From the NCBI GenBank assembly GCA_963969365.1, contig OZ017746.1, forward strand, positions 4,340,001-4,404,000: a stretch of DNA of 64,000 bases, given 5' to 3'. The notes under the pieces are model-generated. The model ran no database searches. It was not told the origin of the DNA and was given only the letters and a program-made list of their open reading frames with translations. Below are positions 38,644-50,446 of this stretch, piece by piece; within the stretch, counting starts at the first letter, position 1; each line of letters starts with the position of its first letter. The position numbers were made by a program, and so were the translations under genes. Source of the DNA: Asterochloris sp. CNOR1. Lineage: Eukaryota; Chlorophyta; Trebouxiophyceae; Trebouxiales; Trebouxiaceae.

Positions 38644-39519
38644 GCCGCTCTCATTCAATACTCCACACGGGTAATGCATGCAAGCACAATTCAAACACCC
38701 ACTGTCTTCCTTGTCAGCAACAGTGAAAATCCTGTTCAAAGGCAATTGGTAAAGCTCTGTCAAAGCTGATGCAGTTCCCTGGCGCCCCATGCTGCATCCA
38801 GCTCGCTGCAGAGCTTGGCTAGCTTGCATATGATGCGGAGGTGACGGCCTCCCAATTGAAGAGCCCAGGCCTCTAGTGCCAGACTTGGGCAGCCAGGGGA
38901 GCTCTGCATGACAGCAAACATTGAAGGGCTCACTCCTGCAGACATCCCTGCCTCCATCAGAGCGCTCTAGCTAGCCAGAGCGGATGGCTGCACACCTTGA
39001 GTAGGCATTGGTTGCCAGAGCAAAGTATGCCGGTTGCTTTAGCAGGCCTGCTGCTGTTGCTTAGGAAGTCATGCTTTGCCTGAGGCCCATTCGGGTTTGG
39101 TTAAAACTTACATGCTATTTGTGCCCAAGGGTCATGCGTATAGAGCTCTCATGCTCTGCTTGCGCAAGCTTGTGCTAGCAGCTGTCAGGTCTTGCAGACC
39201 AGCCTGGAGGTGCACATCTTAAGCTTGCGGGCGTGCAGGATCATTCAGCAAGAGGCAATTCGATGCTAAGTCCTAGGCAAGCCAGAATTTCTAAAATTTG
39301 ACTTTTGACTTTTGTGGCAGCTGCCAGTGATGACAACATTGCGTTACAGCAGCAATTGCTGCCTAGGCTGAGCTGGGATCTTCAAACAGCAGGTTGCAGC
39401 AGCATCAATGCCAGAGCTCACTGAGGGGAGCCAATTTGGTATTGCATTTGCCGCAACAAGTTATCAAGCGGGGCCTGCCCAGGTCTGTCACCCAGCTATA
39501 AAGGCTATGCAATGATGAG
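38644..39519. other. Intergenic region between convergent LOR and GH5 genes
   Basis: About 880 bp without a supported exon. Base composition is more AT-rich than the genes. No clear TGTAA was found on either strand close to the two stops. Confidence 0.4.
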
Positions 39520-42500
39520 TCAAACATTCTCTGAATATGAGGGGATGGAATCTGACTGGGATGGGCCGCACGGCCCAGCGCGCTGTGCTGAAACCAAAGG
39601 GGAGCGAAGCAGACCATGGTAGAGGAAGTTCACAGTGTGGAGGTGGCAGTACAGGTACACTTTTGCTGTCCTAACACGTGAGGGACCAGGGGATTGCTGG
39701 TGCCAGTCAACAACTGGTGTTGGCAGCCTTCCTGGAGGTTCATCTCGGTATCTGACCACCATAGCTGACAAACAGACCTTTGTTGTGACCCAGGTTGACA
39801 AAATGTCATCTGACGGTGAGTGTGCATGCCTCTCCATTCAGCTCCACCATAGTCGGAGACCAGGAGTCACGCACAGATGATTGCACAACCCAATTCAGGC
39901 TGCCTGAGCCACCATCGCCAACAAGAGACATGGCGAGTTTGCGAATGCTGCCTGCAGCACAGTCAGCCCGCAGATTGCAGCATGTGCTGCAGCTGCAGGT
40001 GCTCAGACAGCAGCCACACTCATAAGGCGCACCAGCTTTCTGGCAGCTGTTGCACAGTGCCGCTCACCAAGTATGAGCCCAGTTGAGGCTTCTTCAACAT
40101 GCACGTTCCAGCTATTGGGTACGCCGCCCCAGCTGGGGTTGTGCAACACGATCTGGTAAGGGGCTTGGAGGGCCATGGGGCCTACAGACAACAAGGCTGC
40201 GTGACTGCAAAATGCCCGGTTCATGACAGTTGAAGGGTGCCTGGGATTCTGGATATAGCACAGCTGCGTTGCTGAAGCACGTGCCACTGAAAGCATTGTC
40301 AAGAAACCTGGACCTGCTTTCACACTGCATGGCACTCTCTTGAAGCATGGCAGGGAAACACACCTGTGTTTGTGATGCGCATGCTGATGGTGTTGAGCCA
40401 CGAGCCTGAGTGCTGCTGCCAGGGGAAGCCTGCGACAACCTCCACTTTGCAGACCTCGCCTGGCAACATGGCCTCTCCCGCTTGCAGGGGGCCATCGTGT
40501 AGCAGGCTCCGCTGCGGCAGCCCTGTCTGGTTCCATGCAGGCCTCTGCAAGAGGACTGCAGCCTGCGCTGCGGCAGCCGGATGCAACTCAGGCCTTGTTG
40601 CACCAGGCCTGGATGCAGCAGACTCCGGCTCCATGCTGCTCGTCAGCTGCGAGGTTGATAGCTCCTGGCTGGCTGGGTTTGGCAGGAGAACACTCAGGCC
40701 CTGCTGAAGGGCCCCGTCTGCTCGCCTGACGGCCCTTGTCTGGCCAGAAACATGCCGAGTCTCAGCTTCTGGCTCCTGGCTGCCAGGGCCTGGCAGCAGA
40801 CCGCTCAGGCCTTGCTGCTGACCTGGTTCCGCTGGGCTGACTGCAACTGGCTGCCCGGAAACGGTCAGCGTCTCAGCTATGGAGAGCGTTTGCGAGTGGG
40901 TTGCCCACATACCTGAGGCAGTTTGAAGCCGTCGGCCAAAGGTGCCGATGTCAGCGGTGGTTGTGGGGCTGCCACGGACCTTATCTGGCAGGTGTGCATC
41001 ACCTGCAGGCATGGTGCATTCCTGAGAGATTTGGGTGAGAGCACTGTCATCACTGCTAAGCTCTTGTGGCTCCTGAGATGGCTCCTGAGATGCTAAGCTT
41101 TTGTGGCTCCTGAGATGCTCCTGAGAATGCTCCTGAGATGCTCCTGAGATGCTAAGCTTTTGTGGCTCCTGAGATGCTCCTGAGAATGCTCCTGAGATGC
41201 TCCTGAGATGTGCAGTGGCTCCTGAGCAGCAGCTTCAGTATCCGCGGTGTTCATGCATGGCGCTATCGGGCAGCTGTGAAAGCATGCCTGCTCAGCTGGC
41301 AGATGGAGATGTGCATGAAGGGTGCACAGCAGCTTGCTCTCACTCTGGGTGGGCGCCGTCGCCGGGAGCGCTGCTGGGCCCCCGGCTGGAGCTGCTTTCC
41401 CTTCTGCTCCTGCTGGGGCTGGAGCCTGAGCTCTTGATGGGGAGGCCTGCCGGGGAGGCGCAGCCTCCGGCAGGACAGCCAGGCGCGCGTCAGAGCTGCC
41501 TGCGATAGGCAGGCTGGCAGGCGCCGATGCTGGCGCTGTGGCCGCACCAGCTGGCCCGTGAGCTGGGGCTTCTGATGCTGCCACCGCAGAGCTGCTGGCT
41601 GCAGGCAGGGAAGTGTGGTGCATGCCACATGTGGGGACCACCAGCTGCAACGGGAGCAAATAACAGACCAGACGCGACTGCTGGGCAAAACTCAGGAGCA
41701 GTCCTCTGCAGCAGTACCTGTGCAGCGTCCGCAGGTGCTTGCGCAGTAGTTGCCAGCCACCATCCAGTCTGCAGCAAGACGGGAAAGATCAGTTGTTTGC
41801 TGTAGCATCTCCGCTCCACTGCTTCTCACATGATTTGATAGGCGCTGGCACAAAGCTTTGGTGAGCTGATGGATGCTGCCAACAACGGTCCAACACGATC
41901 AAGCGCAGCAATGGCCTACATGAAAGACAACTTCCACAGGTTGCCCTTCATCAGTGGAAGCGCACCTACGGAGCACTTCCCAAACTGCTGCTGCTGGGTA
42001 CAGGTGTACACGTTGTCTGGAGGGTTGTCACTGCAGGCTGGCGGCGCTGGGGTCTCTGCAGGCACCAAGCATGAGCTACAAGGGCCAACGTCAGTGCAGG
42101 CAGGGCAAGCTTGTCTTGGTGATGGTGGTCGTTGAAATGGTGATGGCTGTTCTGCCCAGAAGCCCAGCAAGTCATAGCAACGCAGCAGCCCCAGTCAAAG
42201 GAGGCTGTGTCACAGCTTATACCAGCAGCAGTCAGCAACCAATCAGGTGCAACCCTGTTGCAACCCAGCCTGCTGCCGGCAGGCAGATGCTGGTGGGTGC
42301 TGGGGCCCGACCTGGAATGTAGAATGCTGGCCGTGGTGGGTCGGCGGACACATCATCAACGAGGGTGCCGTTCAACCCTTGAAGGATGGCTGGCTCCAGC
42401 GCATCTTGCAGAGCCAGGTACCAGGGCTCCAGTCCCAGCTGTGTCAGATAGTCAATCTTTGGCCATATGATGGACTCCCAGTCGTTTTCCACCAAGCCGC

Positions 42501-45500
42501 CAGTGTCACCGGAATCAGCATTCCAGGCCCACCTGCATGGCAAGTACCAGCCAGGCACACCTACATTACAAGTGGCTGCCATTGATGGAGCTTGGAACCT
42601 TATGCAGGCATGGCAACCAGATGGACTACTGGTTTGTCTCTGCCATATTGCTGGCCAGTGTGGACCTCAGCCTTGAATGCAAGCTCAGCCCGTGTTGCCG
42701 TTGCCAACAACCCTGCAGTCCCCCAGTTCCTGACACAAAGGATGGAGCCCCTCTGTCGTAGCCCTCTTGTCACTGCTCAAGCAGCCCAGGACCAACAGCA
42801 CCAGACCCCACCAAGGCAACATCATATGCACCTGCTGGATGGGCACCTCGGTGTCAAGAACAGGACTGCACAGCTGATGTTGCTTGGTTTGCACGGCCTT
42901 CAGTCGGCCGCATGACCGACCCAACAAAAGGCTGGTGCAATGTGTCAGCTTGCAGGAGATGAGTGACCCACCACATCCAGGAGCCGATTCTGTTGTGTCG
43001 GCCGTCGCTGGCAGCGCCAACATTGTGCATGTAGTCCATGATGTCTGCAGCGAAGCCAGGAGTGTGAGACTGACCGTCAGCGTCAGCACTGGAAGCAGCA
43101 CACCTCAAGCTCACATAGCGCTCACCATACATACTGTTCACATCTGCCTGTGTCTCAAATAAGCTGCCCGTCTCGCCCACAATGATGGGGAACCGGTGGC
43201 AGTGGCCCTCAAAGCAATACCCCACCGTATTGAGGTAGCCAAAGGACCTGCAAGCAGGGGTTCAAGGACCAAGAGGTTTGAGGTGGGGGCAGTGTCCATG
43301 CCAGGGGCTGGCTATCTGGCTAACTCTAGCACCTGCTGCAGGAGCCGCCGCTCAGCACGCTGGCTGTCATACTTGAGCGTTTGTCACAGTACAGCACGTG
43401 GGCAGCAGCTTTTCCTGCGCCACAGGTCCACTGCCCTGTGGAACTTGAGGCCACTTGGGGCTGCACTGCACAAAGGCCGTTGGTGGCAAGGCTGAGGTTG
43501 ATGATGCTTGGGGAGTACACGTGTGGGGCCTCAGAGCTAGCAACAACAGTCCAGTAAATCATTCAGCCAGCACCAGCTGCCTGCCCCACAGCTTACTCTG
43601 TTGCCCTCACCTGGACAGCTGCATGTACAGCTCAGGCCCCGAGGCAGGCAAGTTGGGGTTGTTGGTGATGCTTGGGGGGTACACATGTGGGGCGATGACC
43701 ACTTGGTCGAGGTAGGGCCTGCCCATCAGGCTTTGGAAGAAGGGGTTGGGGTCGCTGGCGCCTGGAGTCGCTGCCAGGACTACTGGGTCCGTGACAAAGC
43801 CGTCGCCCCAGTTGTTGACCAGCCTGGCTTGGGCCTGCCCACACCCCTGTAGGCAGGAGCAATTTTTGTGATTTGACAAGCCAGACCCTGCCTGGAACCC
43901 GGGCTTGAAGCTCCCTGCAGGCAGGAGATATGCGGTCGAGGTTGGAACCAGACATGGTCTAAAATCTGGGCTTGAAGATCTCTGCAGGCAGGAGCTATGC
44001 GGCTGAGGTCCGAAGACAGACCTTGTCTGGGATGTGGGCTTGGAGCTCCCTGCAGGCAGGGGCAGTGTGTGAGAGCAGATCAGCCAGACCTTGCCTGGGG
44101 TGAGTGCGGCCTGCACTGCTACCGGCAGGAGCAATGGGTTTGAGTGGGACATCCAGACTTTGCCTAAAGCCCAGGCTTAGTGCTGGCTGCAGGCAGGGAC
44201 ACCCTGCACAGATAAGCCAGACCTTGATGCATGGTGAGCCTCACCTGGATCATAAAGAGTGTTGCTGGGTTGATGGCGTACAGCGCATCCATCACGCTCA
44301 GATACAGGTCGCTGGCTCCCGGGAGGTGCAGGGTGGCATTGGCTTCCCAGCGGATGGTGTAGCTGTCGGGTTCGTTCAGGGGGTCAATGACGATGCGCAG
44401 ACGCAACACAGGGTCCTGATTGATGCCCCTGCAGGCAAGGTTCAAAGAAGTGAAGTCCAAAAAGGGTCAACCACTGCGCCACGCGTGCAGCAGAAGGCCT
44501 CTGCACATCCAGGTGATGCTTCTGCAGACAGCATATGTGGACGCACACTGCACACAGGGGAGGGGTGAGGTCACGTAGATGCCCCACATCGAGGGCAAGC
44601 CTGCACCATAATGCTTTGCATGTCATGCAAGCGCTTCGTGCAGCTTTCAAGCTGTGCACTGAGGGAGCTGCCATCCACACGGCAAGTGTCCCTTGTGTCC
44701 TGCTGCACAAGACTGCTGAATGCTTTTGGGCCGAAGAGAGCCAGCAGATGCCAGCCCGTAGCATCAGGCTCTAATAGGTGGCTGTGTGTCGGGGTGAGCA
44801 CAGCCAGCATGGACTCAGCCTCATTGCTTGAGCCAGGGACAGCACTGCAGTCCCTGTGCATGAGCCAGAGGCAGCGCTGCTGCCAAAGTGCAGCCGTACA
44901 CCCTTAGCACGACCCTCTGACTCACTGCATGAGCCACCTCCAGCTCTGCAGCCACTGCGCAGGGGATGACGCCGCAATGCCGTCATTGTTGGTCTGGTGC
45001 ACCAGCACCACGTAGAAGCCCCGATTGGCAAAGTAACTGAGCACCCACAGGAAACGATTCAGAGTGGAGTCCTGCACAGCAAGGCAGAATGGGTCTTGCT
45101 CTGGGGAATCCTGGAGACTTTGGAGCCTTTTTACAAGGCATATCCTGGCAGGGCACTGCAGCTTGCCACCACCCGGAGGAGCAATAGACCCTGCAGCATG
45201 CTCTGCCACCTGGAAGAGAAGTAGGCCCTGCAGCTGTGAGCCCCCAAACCCTTGGCATTGAACCCCACCTTGCTGAGCAGCTCAGGACAGGCATCAGAAG
45301 TCCAGGCCAGTCACATCAGTTTGCGGCAGGTACCAAGTCAGCGGCTGCTGTGCACGCAGCCGGACACCACCTTCACTGGCCTCAGCACGCAGGTCAGGCA
45401 GCAGGGTGCCCACCTTTGGCACATAGTCATTGCAGAGGAGGGGTGTGTCAAAGGGCACGGCCTCATCGGCGCTGTCAATTGTGCCATTCAGCAGGCTGAG

Positions 45501-48500
45501 GAACTCAGGGTTTAGAAACAGGTCTCTGGTGATATTCTGCTCCAGCAGGGTCTGCACAACCAACAGCACAACTGAATGCCAACCAATGTATAATGAATTA
45601 GGACTCTAACGGAACAAGTTGTGAAGTAGAGCATGGCACCAACGATCCGCGCCCTCAGAAACCTGCCTTTCTCGTGTCCCTGCAGTCCTGCCTGACTGTG
45701 CTTGGCAGGCAGGCACCCGCCACTGGTGTGTGACCCAAGCTGAAAGGCACACAGGTCATTGCTTGCACCTCAAAAGTGGCAACAAGGTGCCAGCAAGTAA
45801 CCAACAGGCATGACTGTCCAGGCCTTGGCACACAGCCCACTCGGCCCCGTCAGTTTGCGCTGTAGCAGTACGCCTCAGGCCTCACGTCATTCAGCAATGT
45901 GTCGTTGATGCCGTACAGGTCCAACATTTGCACTGCGTCCAGCAGCTCAGGGGGCGTCACACTCTCCAGCACCTGCAGAGGCACAGAAGGCATTGGAGCT
46001 GATGCTCCCCGGGTCACGCGGGCTGCCCCTTTCATGATGTGAACTCTGAATGATGCAGCCAGCCGCCCTGTCTGTCAGGTGGGATCCGCAGCAGCTCACC
46101 TGCCCTGGGGCGGCATGGATGCAGGGCTTGGTGTAGTTCAGGGGCCCCAGGGTGTACAGGTCCGTGAAGCTGAAGGGTATCCGAATGGCATTGAAGCCCA
46201 GCAGCTCTATTCGGCGTGCCACTGTCTCAAAATCCTGCGTCAGCCCCGTGACGGGGGAGGCAGGATCGTCCTGAACCCAGAGCCCATCCACCATGGTGCT
46301 GCCATCATCAAAGCCAAACCATGCCACCCTGCAGCAGAAGCTCCTGATGAAAGACTCTGCCTAGCTGATGAACAGCTAACACTCCTTTCTGGGTATGCCA
46401 GCGAGGCAGGGCCTGTCTCGCTTGCCATGGTCAGGCGACTTCTGCTGCACTCAGGAGCAGTGTGCCGGCAGCGCCCAGCGCTGGCCAGCTGCATGCCCCA
46501 GCAAGCTGTTTCCTAACAGTAATGTGGCAGGAGCAGCATGGAGCCCTCAGGCTGCACTGGGCTGCCTCAAGTCGCAGCCGCTCACCCCTTCAGGTCAATG
46601 GGAACTCCGTCCACACCTGCAGGCCATCACAGTGGACTTTGTAATTGGCATGCCTGCCAATGTTGTGTTTTTCTCCAGGCACCCTTTTGACTGGCGTGCC
46701 TGCAACTGCTGCTGCCAAGCATGTGCTGCTGCCAAGCATATGCTCTAGCCATAATGCGTCTGGTGGGCTTGCTGAGGATGCGGCAGCCATGAAGGCAGCT
46801 CGGCTGCTGCTGCTGCCCTGTCTTCAAGCAGGGCTTTGTGAAAGGAGCTGGCTGCCTCACCAATGATCTGGCCATCCCGTGTGGTCGTGTGCTGGGGCTG
46901 CACCACAGGCAGCTGCCCAGGGCTGGAAGTGGTGACTTGACACTGGACACCTGCACGACAGCGTGCAACTTTCGCGTGGTGCCTAGGGAGTGCGATTAGT
47001 TGTGCAGGGTTAGGGTTGAAGTCGCCCTGGACGCTAACACAAAATAGGTGCCACCAGCGGTGCCTGTAGCAGAACAAACCACCATGCTGGCGCACTTGCG
47101 ACTGCAGGCAGCACACTTGCAGCCAGAAGACTTTCCAGGTTCACCATGCAGCAGGACCACAGTGCGGCTGTGGGTCATCGGCAAACGGCTCACCGTTCAG
47201 CAGGACATAGTACGGCTGTGTGTCATTGGACGCAGACTCCACAGTGAGACCGAAGGTCATGGAGTTCGCCCCGCCCGCCAGCAGCGTCTGCCAGGTGTTG
47301 GTGGCTGAGCCTGTGACAGCGCCGTCTGACAGCTGCAGTGTTGGATCCAGGTTGAAGGGCGCAGAGGCATTTAGGAACTGGGGGTTCTGTAGGGTCACTG
47401 TCCAGGGCACTGGGAGGGAGGCGTGGCCTGCAGGGACAGACGACCAAGCCTGTGTGGCAGCGAGTGCAGGGTGCAGAGGCACTGCAGTGTGCATCAGGGT
47501 TTCTGCAGGGTCACTGTCCAGGGCACTGAGAGGGAGGCGTGGCCTGCAGGGACAGACGACCAAGCCTGTGGCAGCGAGTGCAGGGTGCAGAGGCACTGCA
47601 GTGTGCATGAGGGTTTCTGCAGCGCGACCGTCCAGGGCACTGGGTGGTGAGTTGTGGCCTGCAGAGACAGACGGCCAGGTCTGTGTGGCAGCGAGTGCAG
47701 GGCGACTCATGCTTGTAGAGGTGCTGCGGGCTGGACCTTCTGCAGGGGGACTCTCCACTGCGCTGTGTGAGAGAGAGGCAGCATGCAGGGCAGACCAGGA
47801 CGTCTGTGGGCGGCCCCAGTGGGGACTGAGCCAGTCTGATTGCCCGGGAATTCACAGGCCCATGCAGCACCCATGCTGTCTGTGCGTTCAGTGCTGCTGT
47901 GTGTGTCTGCTGCCCCTGTCACCATCATATCCAGGGCGGTTGCGACCATCCATCAAAACCAGGTTGAGCTCTGAGATGGGCATGGCCCACCCAGGGTCTG
48001 GGCCTAAGTTAAGCAGGGGCCCTGATCTGGTGATCAGATCCTGCTGAGCAACACACTCTCACCATCCAGGTGCTTCAGTGAGTTGTGGTGTGCAGTGGTA
48101 AGTTGAGCAGTCGCAGCTGCAGCTGCGGTCTGAGAGCTGCAGGGTGGAGCTGCCCTGGAGCTGTGGCATCTCAAGCAGGCAGCCACTGGCACTGATGGAG
48201 CTGCAAGGCCATAAGGCTTTGGACCGCATGATGTATATATGCCGCTGCAAAATAGCAGCCACTGGCTGGAAACAGGCAGCGGGTTGTGACCTGTGGGATT
48301 GCACCATTCGCCAATGCCCAGATGACATGCAGGCCACAACCCTGAACAGGCGGCAGGGCTGTGCGGCTGTGGATGCCGCCAAGTGCTGCCGCCTCCAGTG
48401 AGGTTCTGCAGCCCCACCTGTGTTCAGCAAGTTCAGGTTGAGGGTGCTCTGGTAGCGGCCAGACCCACATGCCGTCTCCACAGCCTGGCTGGCTGCCAAG

Positions 48501-48610
48501 TTGGCCTGGCACGTGTTGGACAGGTCCTGAAGAATGTTGTACTCCTCTGGAGCGGCTGCAGCCCCGACCAGGAGTACCGCTGCTAGGACCAAAGACAGCA
48601 GGGGCTGCAT
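39520..48610 (-). CDS. Secreted GH5 endoglucanase with binding modules and ShKT domain
   Basis: Glycoside hydrolase family 5, predicted to cleave beta-1,4-glucans outside the cell. Start at 48610 gives signal peptide MQPLLSLVLAAVLLVGAAAA. Module order: an N-terminal beta-sandwich of CBM2/CBM49 style (LPVPWTVTLQNPQF ... TNTWQTLLAG, exon 47427-47194); catalytic domain opening GVPIDLKG joined to VAWFGFDDGS and IELLGFNAIRIPFSFTDLY (46330-46100); FLWVLSYFANRGFYVVL (45071-44940); acid/base motif DPLNEPDSY (near 44370); APHVYPPSI (near 43690); nucleophile motif IIVGETGS (near 43180); GSWMWWVTHL (near 42970). Then a ShKT module (CSDNPPDNVYTCTQQQQFGK, then DWMVAGNYCASTCGRC) across 42085-41970 and 41769-41723, an Ala/Pro linker (41600-41300) and a second binding-type sandwich (VLHNPSWGGVPNSWNVHVEE near 40130). 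The stop at 39520 is tentative; the gene could end earlier. Confidence 0.82.
41040..41220. repeat. Short tandem repeat, ctcctgagatg units
   Basis: More than ten copies of a gctcctgaga(t/a)tg-type unit, some joined to ctaagcttttgtggctc, form a higher-order repeat in or beside the linker-coding part of the GH5 gene. Confidence 0.85.
43440..43750 (-). repeat. Partial duplicate of the GH5 APHVYPPSI exon
   Basis: The real exon (43852-43612) contains APHVYPPSITNNPNLPASG. A second minus-strand copy at about 43545-43450 reads SEAPHVYSPSIINLSLATNG. The duplicate lies downstream of the real exon and would disturb the catalytic domain if retained, so it is probably intronic. Confidence 0.65.
43860..44210 (-). 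repeat. Intronic tandem repeat in the GH5 gene (about 60-75 bp)
   Basis: Four to five copies share ctccctgcaggcagg followed by a variant of gagcta/tgcgg and agaccttg(tc)tggg. Each contains a minus-strand acceptor-like cctgcag, so they look like copies of the acceptor of the exon at 43852. Confidence 0.7.
47380..47720 (-). repeat. Three tandem copies of a GH5 exon start (about 120 bp)
   Basis: The real exon starts near 47427 after cctgcag. Upstream copies near 47545 and 47670 repeat the cagGCCACGCCTCCC-type acceptor, the following ctccc(a)gtgccctgg core and a shared gcagcgagtgcaggg flank. They diverge after about 30 bp of exon sequence and do not remain open. Confidence 0.75.
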
Positions 48611-48926
48611 GTTGCCTGCAGCGCAGCAGGCATCGCTTCCATCGCTTCCATGCTGGCCTTTTTGGCCTCCGTAAACAGCCATGGTGGTAGCTACCACATG
48701 TGTAAACCTGTAAGCACGGCTGCTGGCGTCCTCATCTGTCAGAAACAACCTCAGCAGGACCAAAGACAGCAGGGGCTGCATGTTGCCTGCATCGCAGCAG
48801 GCATCGCTTCCATCGCTTCCATGCTAGCCTTTTTGGCCTCCGTGAACAGCCATGGTGGTAGCTACCACATGTGTAAGCCTGTAAGCACGGCGGCTGGCGT
48901 CCTCATCTGTCAGAAACAACCTCAGC
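48584..48926 (-). repeat. 171-bp tandem duplication across the GH5 start codon
   Basis: Two copies (about 48584-48754 and 48755-48926) share nearly all bases, including the ATG and first nine codons (MQPLLSLVL). The copies are exactly 171 bp apart (ATG at 48610 and 48781), so translation from the upstream ATG would run in frame into the downstream one without a stop. Confidence 0.9.
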
Positions 48927-49200
48927 CGCCCACGTTGAGCACAGACATAGCCACAGCCAGGCAGCAAGCTGCTGGATGCTTGGAAAAGGGTCCTGGCCCT
49001 GCTTGTTTTAGGGCAGACAGAGTGCAGGAGACCACACTGAAGCACAGGGCCAGGCAAGCCCATCAGGATTCAGTAGCAGTGTAGGCTGCCTCTGCCAGAT
49101 CAGCGTCACTTTGCAGAGGTGACTCTGACCTGCTGAGACGGTCCAGGGACCCTCTCCGAGATGATGTGGTATATGGTGCTAAGGATCTACTGACAGCAGC

Positions 49201-49530
49201 TTAGCAGCTGCAGCGAGACCTGGGAATCATACCACTGCCTGGTAAGTGGTATTGAAAGAGCTGATCCTTATCTAACCTGATTTCCCAAGCCGACTGATGT
49301 GCAGCACAAACACCGGCCTGGACTAACAGGCTGTGTGATGCCTTCATAAATAGATCTGGGCGCGTGACTTTAGATTCCTCACCATCACGTGGGCTGGCAT
49401 ACACAACATCTCTCGCAGCATCCTCCAGATTCGAGAAGCTTGGTTTAAGCAAAGTGACCACATGCCTTACAAGCTGGAAAGAGCCATGGAGACACAAACA
49501 CAAACCCCGCTGACAAATGCATGCACGCAT
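49201..49530 (-). CDS. Hypothetical open frame, unrecognised
   Basis: The only long frame in this part of the intergenic region, about 110 codons, ending ...PGSGMIPRSRCSC then TAA/TAG. Composition is mixed rather than low-complexity (for example LLKPSFSNLEDAARDVVYAS), which is mildly protein-like, but no start, splice partner or family was found. It could be 5' leader sequence of the GH5 transcript. Confidence 0.2.
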   Translation of the reverse strand: MRACICQRGLCLCLHGSFQLVRHVVTLLKPSFSNLEDAARDVVYASPRDGEESKVTRPDLFMKASHSLLVQAGVCAAHQSAWEIRLDKDQLFQYHLPGSGMIPRSRCSC

Positions 49531-50305
49531 GGTCTCATTGCTGAACTGAAAGATGCATGGCAGAGGACTCAGGGGAAATGGTGCAGAGATACTTACAGAT
49601 AATCACAAGATGCAACCAGATCTTGCAATATGGCTGAGCCATGCAAGGTCAGGAAGTAACCAGGGATAGGTGGCCGCAACTAAGGTGAGCAGCAAATTGC
49701 AGCTGCAGATCAGCCCTCTGCCAATGTCATGAATCAGCATCAGGCCGAATGCACTCAATCAGACTTCTGCATCTCTAGATGGCTGCAAAAGCTGGGCCAG
49801 GTTCAAAGTGCCAGCCTGCAAACTTCAAGCGCTTCAACAGAAGCTGAGGGCAGGGAGAGCCACCTTTGATCCATTCTCTGCTGAGCACCAGCATGCTGCT
49901 GAGACTTGTCAGGTACGCACGATGCCAGCAAAAAGGTGCTGCTCATGCAGCACATGATGCAGCAGGGACCTGGTTGTCGGGGCTGTGCCTGGCGTCTTTT
50001 CAGCAGTAGGCTGGGACACAGGGCTGCATGATATGAATTCATTAAGGTGCAACTACAGGAAGGCACTGGGCAGCAGAGGTTCCAATGACCTGCACTGGGT
50101 TAATGAGCAGTCCTCAGGCAGCTTCTGGACAGAGCCGCATACAACAGCCATGCAGCTGCCTCTCACCATTGACAGTCGGGGTTGGGGCCTTGATCATGCA
50201 GATACTCCTCAATGTGTGTGTCTTCACAGCTGATACGAGCATCATGCATTCTTCTGCTATCTCATGCCGATCTCTGCAGAGTTCTGTGCTGAAGGTTCTC
50301 CCAGC

Positions 50306-50310
50306 TTACA
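50306..50310 (-). terminator. Candidate TGTAA poly(A) signal for PEX7
   Basis: TTACA on the plus strand, about 140 nt downstream of the PEX7 stop codon at 50447-50449. Confidence 0.4.
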
Positions 50311-50446
50311 ACCGAGTGTGGACTCCAGAGCCGTCTTTATCAATACGGCTACAATGTTTTCTCATGCGGAAGGAGGCCCAGCTGGAGTTGCTAGGTAGGA
50401 GGTAGCAGAACTCCAGCAAGCAGACAGACCCACACCTGTCAAGGTC

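Larger units (their letters stand above)
48927..50446. other. Region between GH5 start and PEX7 stop, no assigned gene
   Basis: It should contain the GH5 promoter and the PEX7 3' UTR. TTACA at 50306-50310 (TGTAA on the minus strand) is a good PEX7 poly(A) signal candidate. A minus-strand open frame (49530-49201) and plus-strand frames near 49800-50233 are present but match no known family. Confidence 0.45.

Noticed and set aside
41040-41220. CRISPR-like array of short repeats
   Set aside because: Units are contiguous without unique spacers and the genome is eukaryotic; this is a simple minisatellite.
41723-42085. ShKT module as evidence of a toxin
   Set aside because: The fold is named after a sea anemone peptide, but in green algae it is a common extracellular module attached to enzymes and wall proteins. 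Nothing here suggests toxicity.
49985-50405. Plus-strand open frames between GH5 and PEX7
   Set aside because: No family match, no convincing start or splice chain, and they overlap the likely PEX7 3' UTR.
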